A stretch of DNA of 64,000 nucleotides from Saturnia japonica (Eukaryota > Arthropoda > Insecta > Lepidoptera > Saturniidae): positions 6,418,115 to 6,482,114 of the forward strand of contig CM065316.1 of the NCBI GenBank assembly GCA_033032175.1. Direction: 5' to 3'. This document shows positions 1-12,395 of this stretch, piece by piece. The notes beneath the pieces were generated by a model. That model had not been told where the DNA came from. It worked only from the letters and a program-made list of their open reading frames with translations, and searched no databases. Both the position numbers and the translations under genes were made by a program. The first letter of the stretch is position 1. Every line of letters starts with the position of its first letter.

Positions 1-2720
1 TTTTTATCCCTAGTATGAATCTCATTAATTGACATTTAACAATTAACTTACTAAATGTAGAAATAAATTCATTTACTAAAAATATAACTGCCATTTATAC
101 TTTTAATTTTAGAACATGGACAATTTTTACACAGAAAAAGCGATATCATTCTAAACAGAAACCATATCTCAGGAATTTATAAACAAAAACAAATGATTGT
201 TCTAAACACGTGCCCGATGGAGGTCCGATAGCATTGTACCGCGATGCGGCTCGGTGGAACTATTATAATAGATATAACCCTTTTTATTATATTCTGACGT
301 TTATGATAGGCACGTTGAGGTCGTGATATGAATTCGTCTTTGCACTTTCGACATAAGATATAAAAAGGTGCTGTCTTATTCTACAAGCAAATCCTATTAA
401 TAATATTTGCTAGAACTATACGTAAGTTTAATACTAATAAAAGATTTTGTATGAATATTTATAGGCACAAATATCAAATTTTGCTCATATTTGTGCCTAT
501 GAACTTATACTCTTTGACACCCACACAGATATCGATTTTCCAAGTCTTAATAGCACGAGAACAACAATGAGTTTTTATAAATATACGCGTTATACTGTCA
601 CAAAAGCAATTCGAAAACGTTACAAGTTTGTTATCAGTGTGTTGAAACAAAAAAGATAGAAAATCACAGCGTAAGGCGGTAGCAAGTCGAAAGTGAACTG
701 AGGGCAATTGCCCACCATCCACGATAGCATGTAAAGAGCGTCAATGCCGTATCTAATTATAAAATATCATTGGGAACTACAATAAATTTTAGTTATCCTT
801 TTGATATGAAACATCTAATGCTGCGTTTCGACGGGATTAAAATCGGGTTGATGGGACGACGCTACATTCCATTCGGCCAGCCTCTTTCCGATTCAGCGCT
901 CTCGTTTTAACATTTATACTGAATGCTTTTCTCTCTACTACATCTTTTTTATTTATTATTATGTACTAAGTACTTGAGACGACGGACGCCTCAACTAGAT
1001 TTTTTGAAACACGCGTTCGAGTGCATACACTCGCCCTCACAGTCTGTGCCGATCATAATATGACTTCATGTACACTGAGGTCTGGTCTGAGATACTGTAA
1101 ACAACTCGAGAAACACAAGTAAAAGTCATGGAGTGACATTTCATCAATTAATTAACGTATCATTAAAATATATATATTTTGTGAATACATAATTTCATAA
1201 AAATATAGTACTTAATTAAATAATATTGATTTTATTTTATAGATAACTGTTTTTTGTGAAACCCGTGAATCGCTGACCCAAGAATAAAGAAGATAAATCC
1301 AATCAAATATTTCATGTTATTTATAAACCAATATGGCTATCTCAATGTAATTTATTCGCAAACTCATTGAATTAACGACAACGAATATTTTACCGTCGTT
1401 TCCGAAATCAAGCATCATCTAACACGTGATATCTAAAAGCGGCATTATCTCAACACGTTTAAAAAATCCGGTAAAAAAGCCGCGGTAAAGGAACCCGGGG
1501 CTCTGACTATTATCTTCGAACACCGAAGTCATTTTAGCTATAATAAGATAACATTAAGGAAAGACGATACCAGTGATTCTCAAATTATAAATTAAAATGA
1601 TATTTACCATATTTTATAGCCAGATCATTAAAGTTTAAACCATTGTCAAACAGAGAGCTCAGTCATATACATAAATAGGACGACGTATTTATTTCACTTT
1701 ATTATATTATGCAATATTTTGGATATATATTATAGTTTTTGTTGTAACACGAACGCTTTTATTATATGGCTGCGTTTATCGTGATAGTCTTTAATCCACA
1801 TAGAAGCCATATTATTGCATTTTACTTTAAAAAAATTACAACTTGATACTTTTAGGATACCAATATCATGAAGACATTTAATTAAAAAGTAGACAAGGCT
1901 TTTGGGAATAATATATATATATACTGTGCGGATAACAAATACTTTACTGTATTAGTATTAATTTAAATGTTAATAAACATTAATACATATAAACATATGA
2001 TAAAAAAATATTTTCTTTATAAAAGAAACAGTATCGCTCTGTGTTATTAATAGAGCTATAAACTATAGTACTATAGTTTACAGAAATTTTGCAAAGTTTG
2101 GAAACTAGCCGCAGTGAGGAGCGTGTCAGCGGACCTGTCGCTCTCAAGAAGGGAACAGGTACGGTTTTTTCGTTTTCGTTTTTGCGCACGCGCACGTGTG
2201 CGAGCCGCCCCTTAATTACCGACGCATACCATAAACAGATCTTTACGCTCCTTTAAATAAATCTTCGGGAACAATTTTTTGTTTTTGTTTTCTTAGGCCA
2301 GTAATTTTGAAGCAAAGTTTTCGGTTTACCGAAAGTTGGGCAACGCGGCATGCAACGGTCCGATTCTGTTAAATGATCGATGATGACTTTGTTTTTACAG
2401 GTTTATCGGAGAATCGTTTTGGATGTTTGTAAAACTTAAGGAGATAGACGGGATGTTTGAATAGGCATATGGCCATGTCGGTGAATTTCTTATAAACATT
2501 ATTTATAATTATTTTTTTAAATTAGGTATCATTGTTTAATTTTGTTGTCAATAAATAAAGATTAGGATTTAAAATATTCTCAGTACTCATTCTTATAAAG
2601 ATTTTATAAGTAATTGAACGTGTTAATCTTATAAAGTTTGTATGTTTGTAGGAGGTAATCTTTGAAACTACTGATCCGATTCTAAAATTTCATTCCCATA
2701 TGAATGAATGAATAGTGGTA
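1..2720. other. Intergenic, no gene seen
   Basis: AT-rich non-coding DNA with stop codons in all frames and no recognisable protein. It holds one strong hairpin (458-503). A GC-richer patch near 2100-2220 contains the palindrome CACGTG (about 2191-2196) inside alternating GC/AC bases. Nothing else can be identified by eye. Confidence 0.6.
458..503. repeat. Perfect-stem hairpin (inverted repeat)
   Basis: The arm ATAGGCACAAATAT (461-474) is followed by a 12-base spacer and then its exact reverse complement (487-500). One G-U pair and two more A-T pairs extend the stem to 17 pairs. It could be a short foldback element, a fossil MITE end, or an RNA hairpin; the stem is shorter than that of a typical animal pre-miRNA. 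No coding is associated with it. Confidence 0.7.
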
Positions 2721-2724
2721 GACC

Positions 2725-2895
2725 TTTTTCTAATGGCCGTCTGGCACTCTCAAGTAGAAAATCTGTCACCAAGCACCAATAGATGTGTTCCGGCAGCTGC
2801 ACTTGATAGCCTGTCTTCTCACTAGGCTTAGCATGTTACCATCTTGGGCCACATCGTCACGTAACATCAAGTGAAATTGTGTCAATAAAGAAACA
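2725..2895 (+). repeat. SINE body, family A
   Basis: Dispersed repeat with the landmarks 'aaaatctgtc.ccaagcacc', 'gtgttccggcagctgcactt', 'ggcttag.rtgttaccatcttgggccac' and 'aacatcaagtga'. The same order recurs at 4975-5125 (-), 18235-18390, 25520-25625 (-), 38330-38425, 49605-49880 (-), 56005-56200 and 57725-57995, where a tRNA-like head is attached. Copies are diverged and therefore old. Confidence 0.75.
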
Positions 2896-3225
2896 AATGG
2901 CTACATTGTGGGTGTATATAAGCCGAGTGGTATAGGCTACTTTTGATTGTTATTAAATTTTATATTGTAATTAAAGCGAACGAAGTCTTGGGCGGTTACT
3001 AGTTAAATATAACTTTAGAAAGCTAATTACTCAAACCAACATAAACATGATTAATTAATTGAACAACATCGTAAAGGCCAATCTAGTTGAAAACTTTTAT
3101 GACTTAGAAATTAAAAACCTAATTAAAATGTTTCTTTTAGGTTTAATTAAACAGATGATTATTGAATCATTAGAAATTTTTTACTCAAATAACGCCACCT
3201 TGTGTATTTCATAAATTTTATTTTA

Positions 3226-3667
3226 CTAGCTGCTACCCGCGACATCGTCTACATAAAATATAGACATATAAGCAGGGAATATTTTATGATATCCCTTTTA
3301 TAAACATATTTTTCGGGTACTTTTATAGTTTAGTACCTACCTAAGATGCAAGTTATCTCTCCGACAAATAACTAAAGACTGCCAACGGTTTAATATAGCC
3401 TGTACTCTATAGATACAAAAATAATTGAACTCTTTATTTCTTTCCATACGCATTATATAAATCTTCATATTCCTAAATTGAAAAATCATGTGGTTTCCAT
3501 ACAAACTTTCATCCCCTATTTCACCTCTTCAAGGTCCACTGTACCAAAATTTATCGTAATTCCCGATCATCCCGAACCCATGTTTGATTTTCTTTTGGTT
3601 TATCGTGTTGCGAGATCAGTCAGTGTATATCCAATAATACGCAGACGAAGTCACGGGTACCAGCTAG
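3226..3667. mobile_element. Short element with inverted CTAGCTG...CAGCTAG ends
   Basis: The left end reads CTAGCTGCTACCCGCGAC and the right end, on the other strand, reads CTAGCTGGTACCCGTGAC. The two ends form inverted copies about 29 bases long with about five mismatches. No coding capacity lies between them. The 'GACGAAGTCrCGGG..CAGCTAG' end is of the kind I associate with lepidopteran non-autonomous Helitron-like repeats. The short open frame inside the element is not protein-like. Confidence 0.55.
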
Positions 3668-3714
3668 CAGTAAAAATTTTGCGCAATTCAAATCTTGTAT
3701 TAACGGGGTGCTCG

Positions 3715-3900
3715 AGGGATTAGATCAACGGAATATCGATTCTATGTCTGCAGGTTCGAACTCCGGCATGTACCAACGAACTATCGGCTGACGGTGAATG
3801 ACAACATCGTGAGGAAGCCTGAATGATTGAGAAATGTTATAGTAGTACCATTGTATGTGGAAAAATAAGTAACTGTTGATTTATCTGCGTCTGAAATCAG
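3715..3900 (+). repeat. Degenerate tRNA-derived SINE
   Basis: A B-box-like GGTTCGAACTCC (3763-3774) is followed by 'atcggctgacggtgaatgacaacatcgtgagg'. That 'ggtgaaggaaaacatcgt' body also occurs at 12330, 29600, 38235, 45930, 49780, 55830 and 57825. The A box is eroded, so it is probably transcriptionally dead. Confidence 0.55.
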
Positions 3901-4974
3901 TCTTGGGAGTCTTTTGTGCAACAATAGGACACTTACAAGTTGATATTATTACTACCAATTCAAATTTTACGTTTTTATATATCGACTAACTGTGCCGTGT
4001 TAATTTTATATGACAAAAATCGCCAACTTACTCGTGTAAGTAATTTTTTATACTTTGTGTAAAACTATCGACATTTTTATGAGGAATAAATAAATTTTTC
4101 AAATTATAATATAGCCTATGTTACTCGCTGATAGTGTAGCTTTATATTGGTGAAAGAATTTTTAAAATCGCTTTAGTAGTTTTTGAGTTTATCCATACAA
4201 TCAAAAAATCAAATCTTGCCTCTTTATATTATTGATATAGAACTATAGATAAAAAAGTAAAACATTACAATATTGTACAAATAAAAAAATAATGTAACCA
4301 TCGAAAAATCTACGAAAATATCGACGTTTTATAAAATGTGATACAATACGAAAAGTGTCACCTATTAATCCACGATCCTTATGAGATAAACTTGATAAGC
4401 ATTCTGTTCGTGGGGCCTGTGACACGCGATAACCCGACCCTTACGTGCCGGGGTTTATTGTCACATTAATCTATACATTATCAAATGGAACGATACAAAA
4501 CCACCACCGAGGAGCGAGTATATTTATCTTTAGGAATCGTTTTTATTTGGCCCTTTATTACTGTTATTTAGAGACCGTGATAAGATGCTAAAGTGTCATT
4601 GTCTTTTGTTTTATTTAGAGTTCGAGGAAATATTACCTACGTAGGTAGTCCAATCGTGTCTTCTTTTGGTTAGATTTTAATCATGTCCATAATTTATTAA
4701 ATAAAAATATTATTTTTTATGAAAGAATTATCAAAAATTATCTGTATATCTTTTTTATATACCACCTACCTAAACAAATATTGTGTGCTTCTCTTGATAA
4801 AGAGTAACTTCTGGACGATTTGACCGATCGAACTCTTATATTCACATAATATATTTCTTTTATCGAGGCGATTGTTCATGGGTATGTTAGGACCCGATAG
4901 ATGGCGCTGTGTTTGTGCTATTAAATACTTCCCGGAAAAGAAAAATCAATGTCTACTGAGCCAACTAGTATAGT
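3901..4974. other. Intergenic with TE fragment
   Basis: No gene seen. The segment 4110-4210 ('tagcctatgttactcgctgatagtgtagctt' onward to 'agtagtttttgagtttat', in pieces) resembles a widespread lepidopteran retroelement tail. The remainder is AT-rich single-copy-looking sequence. Confidence 0.5.
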
Positions 4975-5125
4975 TATTATCATTATAGGCTTAGCGATGT
5001 AGCCACAATCTCACCTGATCTTAAGTGACGATGTGGCCCAAGATGTTAGGACGCTAAGCTCAGTAGAAGGTTTTCAATTTCATGGTGGTAGCTAACCAGG
5101 CAGGCATTAGAAAAAGTGCGATTAA
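4975..5125 (-). repeat. SINE body, family A
   Basis: Reverse-strand copy of the family A body. It shows 'gccacaatctcacctgatcttaagtg', then 'gatgtggcccaagatgttagg' and 'gctaagctcagtagaagg', the complements of the landmarks at 2725-2895. It lacks a recognisable tRNA-like head. Confidence 0.7.
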
Positions 5126-6380
5126 CGCGAAATTGTACACACTGCCAACTGAGCCATCATTGCTTATAAAAATATACCTATAAAAAAATTTCAAAAGGTT
5201 CAAATATTTATTGAAACCCTCGTCGAAGTTATTAAATTTATAGGTGGCTAAAGTTAAATATATTAAAAATCAAATAAAAAAACTAATAATTATTTTTTAT
5301 TAAAGTGGCAACAAAAAAACGTCTGAAAAATAAATATAAAATTTAATAAATAGTAGATATAACTTAATTACGGTCAATAAGAAAAATTCCCTTTAAATCG
5401 TTCGTGAAGGTAATTTGTGCCGGACCCGGACCGCACGGGCCGTTCGCATTTTACTGCTGTAATTTACCATCATTAACACAAATGAAGCCAAACGACGCCA
5501 ATCATCGATAATAAGGTGTTCCGGAGCTTGAGTTGCCACCAAAAGGTGTTATATATTCCATACTTTTAAACACATTGGTATATTAAGTAATCGCAGTGCT
5601 AAGTTGTGTATCATTTGTTCTTAAAACACCGATAAAAAATTAAAAACATTAGACCCCTCAAGTATATAATAACTTAAAAGCTAACTTGAAGAAAATCACA
5701 AACTTAAATAACTTCACTAAATTCACAAAAACAATATCTTTATAAGTTATGAACTTAGAACTTAGGAAGGCATTTTAAATGTTTTCTTTTTTTTTATAAT
5801 TTACATTTTATAATTATAGATTCAATCATTTAATTCACGGTTCAAAACGAATGTTCAATCATCTTATATGTAAAAAATACACATTGTTTGTTCTTTGTTA
5901 TATTTTAACAAAAGAATATGGGCAAGTATATGTATAAAGATACAAAATATTTCTTGTAATATCACCTACCCAACAATTTTTTTTAACCGTACCCATGGAT
6001 GAACTTATAATATGAAGACCGATTTTTTGTAGTTTTTATAGCTTATAATTTGAAAACTATTTTCAACCAATTAACTAATGGTTAACATCACGAAGGTAAA
6101 GCGCGCCAGGGGTTCAATTGGTTCACAACAAAAGGGTTAATTTTCCCCCCAAAGCATCCCTAACCCTCCATTGAAGAGTTGATTAACTACGTTATAAAAA
6201 CTTGACTGCAGTTAACATACCTTTGTTACGGTAATCATTTTTGCATCACATTCGGCGATGACACATTTTCCTGTTAATTAATTTATATCAAAGAAAAAAT
6301 AGCAGTATACATTATAATTATTATCACGTAAGTAATAGGTTTTTTGTCGTTCTTAGAATGCCGCATATGGAGAAATAGTT
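5126..6380. other. Intergenic, no gene seen
   Basis: AT-rich sequence with many poly-A and poly-T runs. No open frame resembles a protein and no repeat could be assigned by eye. Confidence 0.5.
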
Positions 6381-6383
6381 CTA

Positions 6384-7683
6384 CAAGGTGTCCAGAAAGG
6401 GTATCGGGTATTTGTTTTCGCGCCATATTCGAAACGGGGCGTCTAAAGGGTGCGGGGAGGGGTTCGTGGCGTCCGCCATTTTGTGGAGTTTTAGTCACGA
6501 TGGAACAGTACTCGGGGACGCATCGCGCATTTTGCGTACGAGCGTATTATCGTAATGGTGATTCAATAGTGACTGCTCAACGTCTCTATAGTGCGGAATA
6601 TCGTACACGCCACGCGCCAAGTGACGATAGCATTAGGAAATGGATCAGGATGTTCGAGAATACAGGTGCGACAGTTAAAATTCAAAACTCTGGTCGTCCT
6701 CATTCAGTTCGCGATGAAGAAACAATTGAAGAAGTTGAGGCGTCGGTTCGTCAAAATGCGTCTTTATCCATCCGAAAGCGAAGCCAAGCGTTGAACATCA
6801 AAAAATCGTCTTTACATTCGATTTTAAAGAAAGACTTACATCTAAAAGCCTATAAAATTCAATTGGTTCAAGAATTGAAGGATACGGACTATGCTAATCG
6901 ACTGAATTTTGCGAACGAAATGCTGCAGCGATTTAACAACTTTAACAACATACTGTTCAGTGACGAAGCAAATTTTCACCTGAATGGTCATGTTAATAAG
7001 CAGAATTGTTGGTACTGGGCAGTGGAGAATCCGAGACGAAAGCATGAACGACCCCTGCATAGCCAAAGGTCGTTGTTTGGGCCGCTATGTCTGCTAAAGG
7101 CATAATTGGTCCTTATTTTCATGAAGATCAACGAGGCCGAGCAATTAATGTGAATAGTGACCGTTATTGCGATATGTTGCGAAATTTTTTGCTCCCAGAG
7201 TTGCAGGAGTTTGCAGGTTTCAACTCAAGAACGTGGTTCCAGCAAGATGGGGCCACTTGCCATACCTCAAATGACTCAATGGAAGTTGTTAACGAATTAT
7301 TCCCTAATAAAGTCATTTCGCGAAGGGGTAACATCAACTGGCCTCCAGAAGCCCGACCTTAGCCCGCTTGACTATTTTGCATGGGGATACCTTAAAAGTA
7401 AGGTTTATCAAAACAATCCGACGAATCTAACCCAGTTAAAGCAAAACATCAGGTCAGAAATGGCAGCAATATCGATAGCTATGTGTCAACGTGTTATCGC
7501 CAATCTTCGTTTCCGTTTAGAAGAGTGCCAGCAACGTAACGGTCATCATTTGGATAACATCATCTTTTCCAAATAATTCTCCAATTCATATGCTAATAAT
7601 AAACAATAAACTTTTTTATTGCATACAAATAATTTTTGTTTCATTGAACTTACAAATACCCGATACCCTTTCTGGACACCTTG
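6384..7683 (+). mobile_element. mariner-family DNA transposon (DD41D type), inactive
   Basis: A 1.3 kb element bounded by TA duplications (6382-6383 and 7684-7685). Its terminal inverted repeats are near-perfect: 34 bases starting from the TA, 6382-6415 and 7652-7685, each beginning with CAAGGTGTCC after the TA. This is the structure and length of a complete Tc1/mariner insertion. It encloses one transposase reading frame broken by two frameshifts. Intact ends mean it could in principle be mobilised in trans, which is inference. An AATAAA signal follows the frame near 7600. Confidence 0.92.
6500..7576 (+). pseudogene. mariner transposase, two frameshifts
   Basis: The likely start is the ATG at 6500 (MEQYSGTH...), since the upstream open codons lie in the terminal repeat. 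The N-terminal region (SIRKWIRMFE, then SGRPHSVRDEE) is the helix-turn-helix DNA-binding part. The catalytic core shows FSDEANFHLNG (first Asp, near 6963), WFQQDGATCHTS (second Asp, near 7246) and DLSPLDYFAWGYLKSKVY (third Asp, near 7371). Allowing for the break, 41 residues separate the second and third Asp, which points to the DD41D (rosa-like) group. The frame is lost near 7065-7072 and regained near 7340-7350, so no functional protein is made. Comparison with DD41D families would settle the subgroup. Confidence 0.88.
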
Positions 7684-7685
7684 TA

Positions 7686-8739
7686 CATAGGGAGAAACTT
7701 GACCCAGATTGTACATATGGGAACAGAATTAATATTTAAGTATTACTTTCCGTTATACTATTTAAGAACGAAATACGAATGCAAAAGTTTTTGTAATGTG
7801 ACTTTTAAAGATAAGGATGTTTCTTTTTGCGCGCCGAACCTAATTTTCTTACTAAAATAAAAGTAGCCTAAGTTACTCCTTATAATATCTGCTGTCTGCC
7901 AGTGAAAGTCCCGTCAAAATCAGTCCAACCGTTTCGGAAATTACCCGAAACAAACAAGACAGACAGATAGACAAAAAAATAAAATTTTGGTGTTTTGTTA
8001 TTAGTACTGTATATACTTTAATATGCATTTAGTAATAAAAAAATGGTATTTTGACATTACGATGTACCTACTTAGTTGATCGATTTTTAATTTTGTTTTT
8101 AAAAAAATCATACAATTTTATTAATATGTTATTTAGTGTTACACAAAAATTATGAAACTTTGTTAAGGAATTAATAATAAATACCTAAAGCCTATTACTT
8201 AATTTATTATCAATATGAATAAAAATCTGATTTGATATAGATTTTTTATTTAATTGTTCATTACCAACGTCATTTTTTCATTACCATGTTAGCTCTATCA
8301 TTACAATTTTCCATTCCTCATTACCATGCTTTGAAAATTTTGTATATCCCATATCTTTGGTAATTTTGTGTAATTTCAATTACTATATTAGTTTTTATCT
8401 GGTTTTTCATAAGTAAAAAAAAAAGACAAAAAAATATTCTCGCAAATTTGTTGCATTTGCACGAAACGATAGAATAACCCACAAACAGATACTTAAATTT
8501 TTTTAATTGTAAGCTATGCATGCAGAAATAGCTTACAGTTAAATAAAGATGTTACAGATGCGAGAATTTTGAAAACGATTCACTGGATTTAAAACATAAC
8601 CACAATATCTTTATAATATGTAGGTTTAGACAATTGATTTAAATCTGTTGTTTCATGAAAAATTGCAGTATAATGCCAGTGATGATTGATGAATTTTTTT
8701 ACAACGACGATGGTTCTGTCCCTTTGAAGGTTAAGTGGT
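7686..8739. other. Intergenic with retroelement tail
   Basis: No gene. Around 7865-7985 is the 'gccagtgaaagtcccgtcaaaatcagtccaaccgtttcggaaat' type of sequence (read in pieces) followed by 'cagacagatagac'. The same tail type recurs at 11810-11850 and 48235-48280. The rest is AT-rich. Confidence 0.5.
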
Positions 8740-8905
8740 TTTAAGCTTATGGACGCTTGTAATACCATTAGTATCACCAGCGTATTGCCATCTTCAAACC
8801 CCTCAGACCCCTCTTTAACAAGGAGCTTTGGAAACCCTTATCACCGCAGACACACATCAGTTATTTATTTGCAATCTTCTGTAGGGTGGAGGTACTTCAC
8901 AAGTC
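8740..8905 (-). repeat. Dispersed repeat, family B
   Basis: Reverse copy of the family typified at 63600-63760. Landmarks on this strand are 'atggacgcttgtaataccatt', 'accagcgtattgcc', 'aaacccctcagaccc' and 'tatcaccgcagacacac'. The open frame that crosses it on the plus strand is a chance translation of the repeat. Confidence 0.65.
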
Positions 8906-10495
8906 GGACTGTTACTTTCTGTCTATTTGTAGAGAGAAATTTCCAAACAGAGGTTCGACCTCATGTCTTTTTTCTTTTTTCTTATTTTCCATCATTACTT
9001 TCAGAATTAACACTCAAAGGATCAGCAACAATTAATAATCAACATTTTATTTCGTTGAAAGACGTAACAGTTGTTAATCTGTTTCTGGTGGAAGTAGCAC
9101 AGAAATTTGGGATAAATTATTTAGAAGCAACTGATTTAAAACTGTTACTTCATGATAAAGTATGATGAAACTGATGAGTGATGAGATATTGTTATTCATT
9201 ATTTTCTCTAATTCAATTATATCGGAAAAAAGAAATGAGAGTATACCAAGTAAGAAAGAAACAACCGCATTGATGATCACAATTACTTGTTCTAACTCTA
9301 TTGAACGCCGCCTCGCGACCGTAGCAAAAAGCCGGCGCCACGAGGGACCGCAATCTCTCGAGATAAGAACGTTGTCGCTGGATAAGTATTACAGTTATTT
9401 AAAAGCCTACTCATATTTTTTACAATCGGCACAAAGACTGTTATTTGTATTTAACGACAGGTATAACAGTAATTAAGACAAGTAATTCTGTTTTTGGTCT
9501 GAATAAATATAGGGGTGTAAGACATCTCCCCCAGGTAAGTTCTTTAAAGCGATGTTTTTTTTGTTCAGTCGTCACTGTCATGCTGGCCTGTGACAAGTTT
9601 ATGATAATATCATCACGGTACAAATATCCTACTATCCCGCTTGATTACTGGATATACACCACCTGATCCTGGAATATACACCTAATCGAGTCACAATGAA
9701 CTGAGACCTGAATGGACCTGAGTCGCGATCCTATCGGACACAACTCTCGTAACCTATCACCCAGTTGTACGATACCAATGTTGGATGAATTTAGTACAAT
9801 AGACCTAGTTCCGAATCCTATGAAAACTTCATGAAAACATGGTCTTCAAATATTTTTAATGTGGTTACCGACCACCGTAAAGTTGAAAACCTCTTGGATC
9901 TCTCAGTGTTTTGAATATAAAAAGCGAACCCTTTCTTAAACTTATTGTATTACAGTTTTCAACTGTGTCATCAAATAAGAATATTGGCAAATGCTATCTC
10001 ATAAAACAGTTTAAAAAATTTACTACAACATAGCTCCAGTAGCCAACTATAAATACTTGCAGCTTTATTTCTAAAGTATAGCTCAAGCAATTCAGTGATA
10101 GCGATGTTTAGCAATTAAGTGTCCAATGAATACCTTGTTTTTATTATACCCAATTTTATCCCAGTCTGTACAAGGAGCCTAGCTAAAAGGCTCTGGAACA
10201 ATCTACTCATTCCCAAGTTCACTGTTCTAGTTTGTTATTTTATTTAAGAATATGGAATGCAGCTTTGCAACTGCAAATAAGTGGAGTACTAATGATTTTG
10301 TGAAAACTTGTTTTAATTTTTGTACTAAGAAACTAGGGCCTTATGAGTGTTATGTTAACAATTTTTTTATTAAATTTTAAGAACAATAGCAGTTTGAGAT
10401 GAGCACCTATCGACAATAATGGTTTACCGTGTTTTAGACCTTAAAAAGACTAATATAAGTTTTTTAGGTAATAGTGTTAGGTTTATATAATAAGA
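8906..10495. other. Intergenic, no gene seen
   Basis: Short overlapping open frames on both strands at 9074-9666 have no recognisable domains or protein-like composition. Diverged SINE-like sequence ('tggatatacacc.cctgatcc') occurs around 9640-9800. Nothing else can be identified. Confidence 0.45.
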
Positions 10496-10820
10496 TTCAG
10501 AAGCACATTACTGATTTGCCAGACAACAAGTTCAAGGACCGTGTTAAGCGGATTATACTGTCAAAAGGTTATTATAGGATGGATCAATATGTGAATGATA
10601 GTGATGTAAGGAAGTGACTCCCTCTCTGTGCATCCACTAAATTATTATTATTATACCTGTTGTATTAACATTTGTACAGTTGAAAAAAACCCGATCGAGT
10701 TTCTCGCCGGTTCTTCTCGATGTCTGGAATATATTCCGAACCGGCAGTAGTGTTTTAACGTTCATAAATGTCTTCTTAAGGCCTAAATTGAACAAACATT
10801 ATTTTGATTTTTGATTTCAT
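10496..10820 (+). mobile_element. 3' end of a non-LTR retrotransposon
   Basis: Translation near 10490-10615 gives a fragment of the form NKIQKHITDLPDNKFKDRVK followed by a KGYYRMDQYVND stretch and a stop. This is the C-terminal end seen in many insect non-LTR reverse transcriptases. The 3' UTR follows (10696-10815), with 'gtttctcgccggttcttctc', 'gaaccggcagtagtgtttt' and 'cctaaattgaa'. That UTR recurs at 36280-36410 and, reversed, at 25980-26065, 46955-47060 and 53865-53970. The copy is 5'-truncated and dead. Confidence 0.7.
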
Positions 10821-11759
10821 GGTGGCTTGTAAGCTATGTAACCTTAAGAAAGTGAATCCCACTAGGTAGTATTGCTACTGATTTGACCCGAGACACGAAC
10901 CCGGCACTATTAATGTGTTGTTCAGCTAATAATATAAATATAATGATATCAACACAACAATGGAAAAACTTTACATGGCATAGAATAAACTTTACACGTT
11001 AGTCAATTAGCCTTCCCACTGTCAATATGATTAACTGTGCACCGTGAATTCTCAAGCGTTAAATTTCTACCTTCTTATTCTTTAACGTCGAAGTATGACG
11101 TTAAGTAGCTTAGAAAGTTCCTCAATAAACAAGCTATATAGCTCAAAAATAATTATAGCTACTTATGTTTTTTTGATTCTGTGGGGTTTACCTAAAGCTG
11201 ACTTTAATGCCTCGAGTTGTTCCATACTCTTATAGTACCTACGGCCACAATAAAATAAATATTTCTATTAGATATGAGTTAACCAATTTTGGTTAACAAT
11301 GTCTATTAATGAAACAAGGTATCATAAAGGAAATAAACAAACTGGATCGCTAATGACTGTCTAGCGACAATAGTCTCAATTACCTAATGAGCATTGATCG
11401 TCTACAAGTAATAAGCTTAGAGCGATTGGCTTTAATATCCATATGATTATAGCTCTTGTATTTAAATAAAATATAGACTCTGTAATAATGTAGCTTCCTA
11501 TCAGTAAAATAATTTTAAAAATCGAGTCAGTTCTTTACCACCTTTATAATATTAATCTTATCATAACATCAGTGAAGAAATGCAATTTCGCATGCAAATG
11601 AGTGTTGAAACTGTTCCTTCTCACAAACGCCGTCTAGGCATTTTATCTTCTATATAATTAATAAAATTGAAGTGTCTATTTGTAATGTCAAATAACAGTT
11701 TTCTATTATATGCATATGAAAGTGTACGACACATATAACAAACAGCTATTTTTAAAATG
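10821..11759. other. Intergenic, no gene seen
   Basis: AT-rich DNA. A fragment 'gacccgagacacgaacccgg' near 10897 resembles an eroded SINE B box. No gene or further repeat is recognised. Confidence 0.4.
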
Positions 11760-12190
11760 TTCGTCTTTCTTTCTTTCTGGATGTATGTTTGTTTGTGTGT
11801 TCCGGGTAATCTCCGAAACTGTTAGACCAATTTTGACGGAACTTGCACTGGAGAGACCTGGTGTTATAAGGAGTAACTTAAACTAATTTTATTATAGAAA
11901 AAAAAAATATGGTTACGCGCAAAAAAAACAGATAACGGTGAATCAATTCGGGTGCATAAATGACTTACGCTAAGTAAACCATAAGAGATGCTATATATCA
12001 AATTAATGTACTACATAATTTTATATATTAAAAATGCCTAGAAAAAGTTTGCGAGTGCATTTGTCTATCTACTAAGGATCACACACAATAAGCATATAAC
12101 CGGGAACGGGAGTAGCAAGATTCGGCGCGTATGTCCCATTGACGGCATTTGTAGTCCACGAGAACGAAGTCGCAGTCACAGCTAATTTGA
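11760..12190 (+). mobile_element. Helitron-like non-autonomous repeat, degenerate 3' end
   Basis: It shares ordered blocks with 48210-48632: 'gtaatctccgaaac.gtt', 'ttttgacgg.actt', 'gtgaatcaattcgg', 'acttacgct.agtaaac.ataagagat', 'ctactaaggatcac.cacaataagca', and a terminal 'cacagcta'. The terminal CTAG is mutated to CTAA here. No coding capacity. Confidence 0.65.
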
Positions 12191-12289
12191 AATACAATGT
12201 CCAGTACATTAGGACATTATTTTGCGACTATTTATGTTTACATAGTTTTTTTTTTCTTTTTAATGCTTGCTTGGGGTTCATGGAACGTG

Positions 12290-12395
12290 CGTCCGCTAGA
12301 AACGATACCCGAATATGAAGCTGAGCTTTCGGTGAAGGAAATCATCGTAATGAAACCGAAGCAAGGTCGTTGGATATTTACTAATGCCCACCTGG
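12290..12395 (+). repeat. SINE fragment with conserved core
   Basis: Contains 'ctgagctttcggtgaaggaaatcatcgtaatgaaacc' (read in pieces), the same core as in the SINE at 57725-57995. Only the head-to-core junction is preserved. The open frame crossing it (12197-12496) is a repeat translation. Confidence 0.6.

Noticed and set aside
8749..9165. 138-codon open frame (+)
   Set aside because: Its start is a reversed family B repeat and the remainder has no protein likeness.
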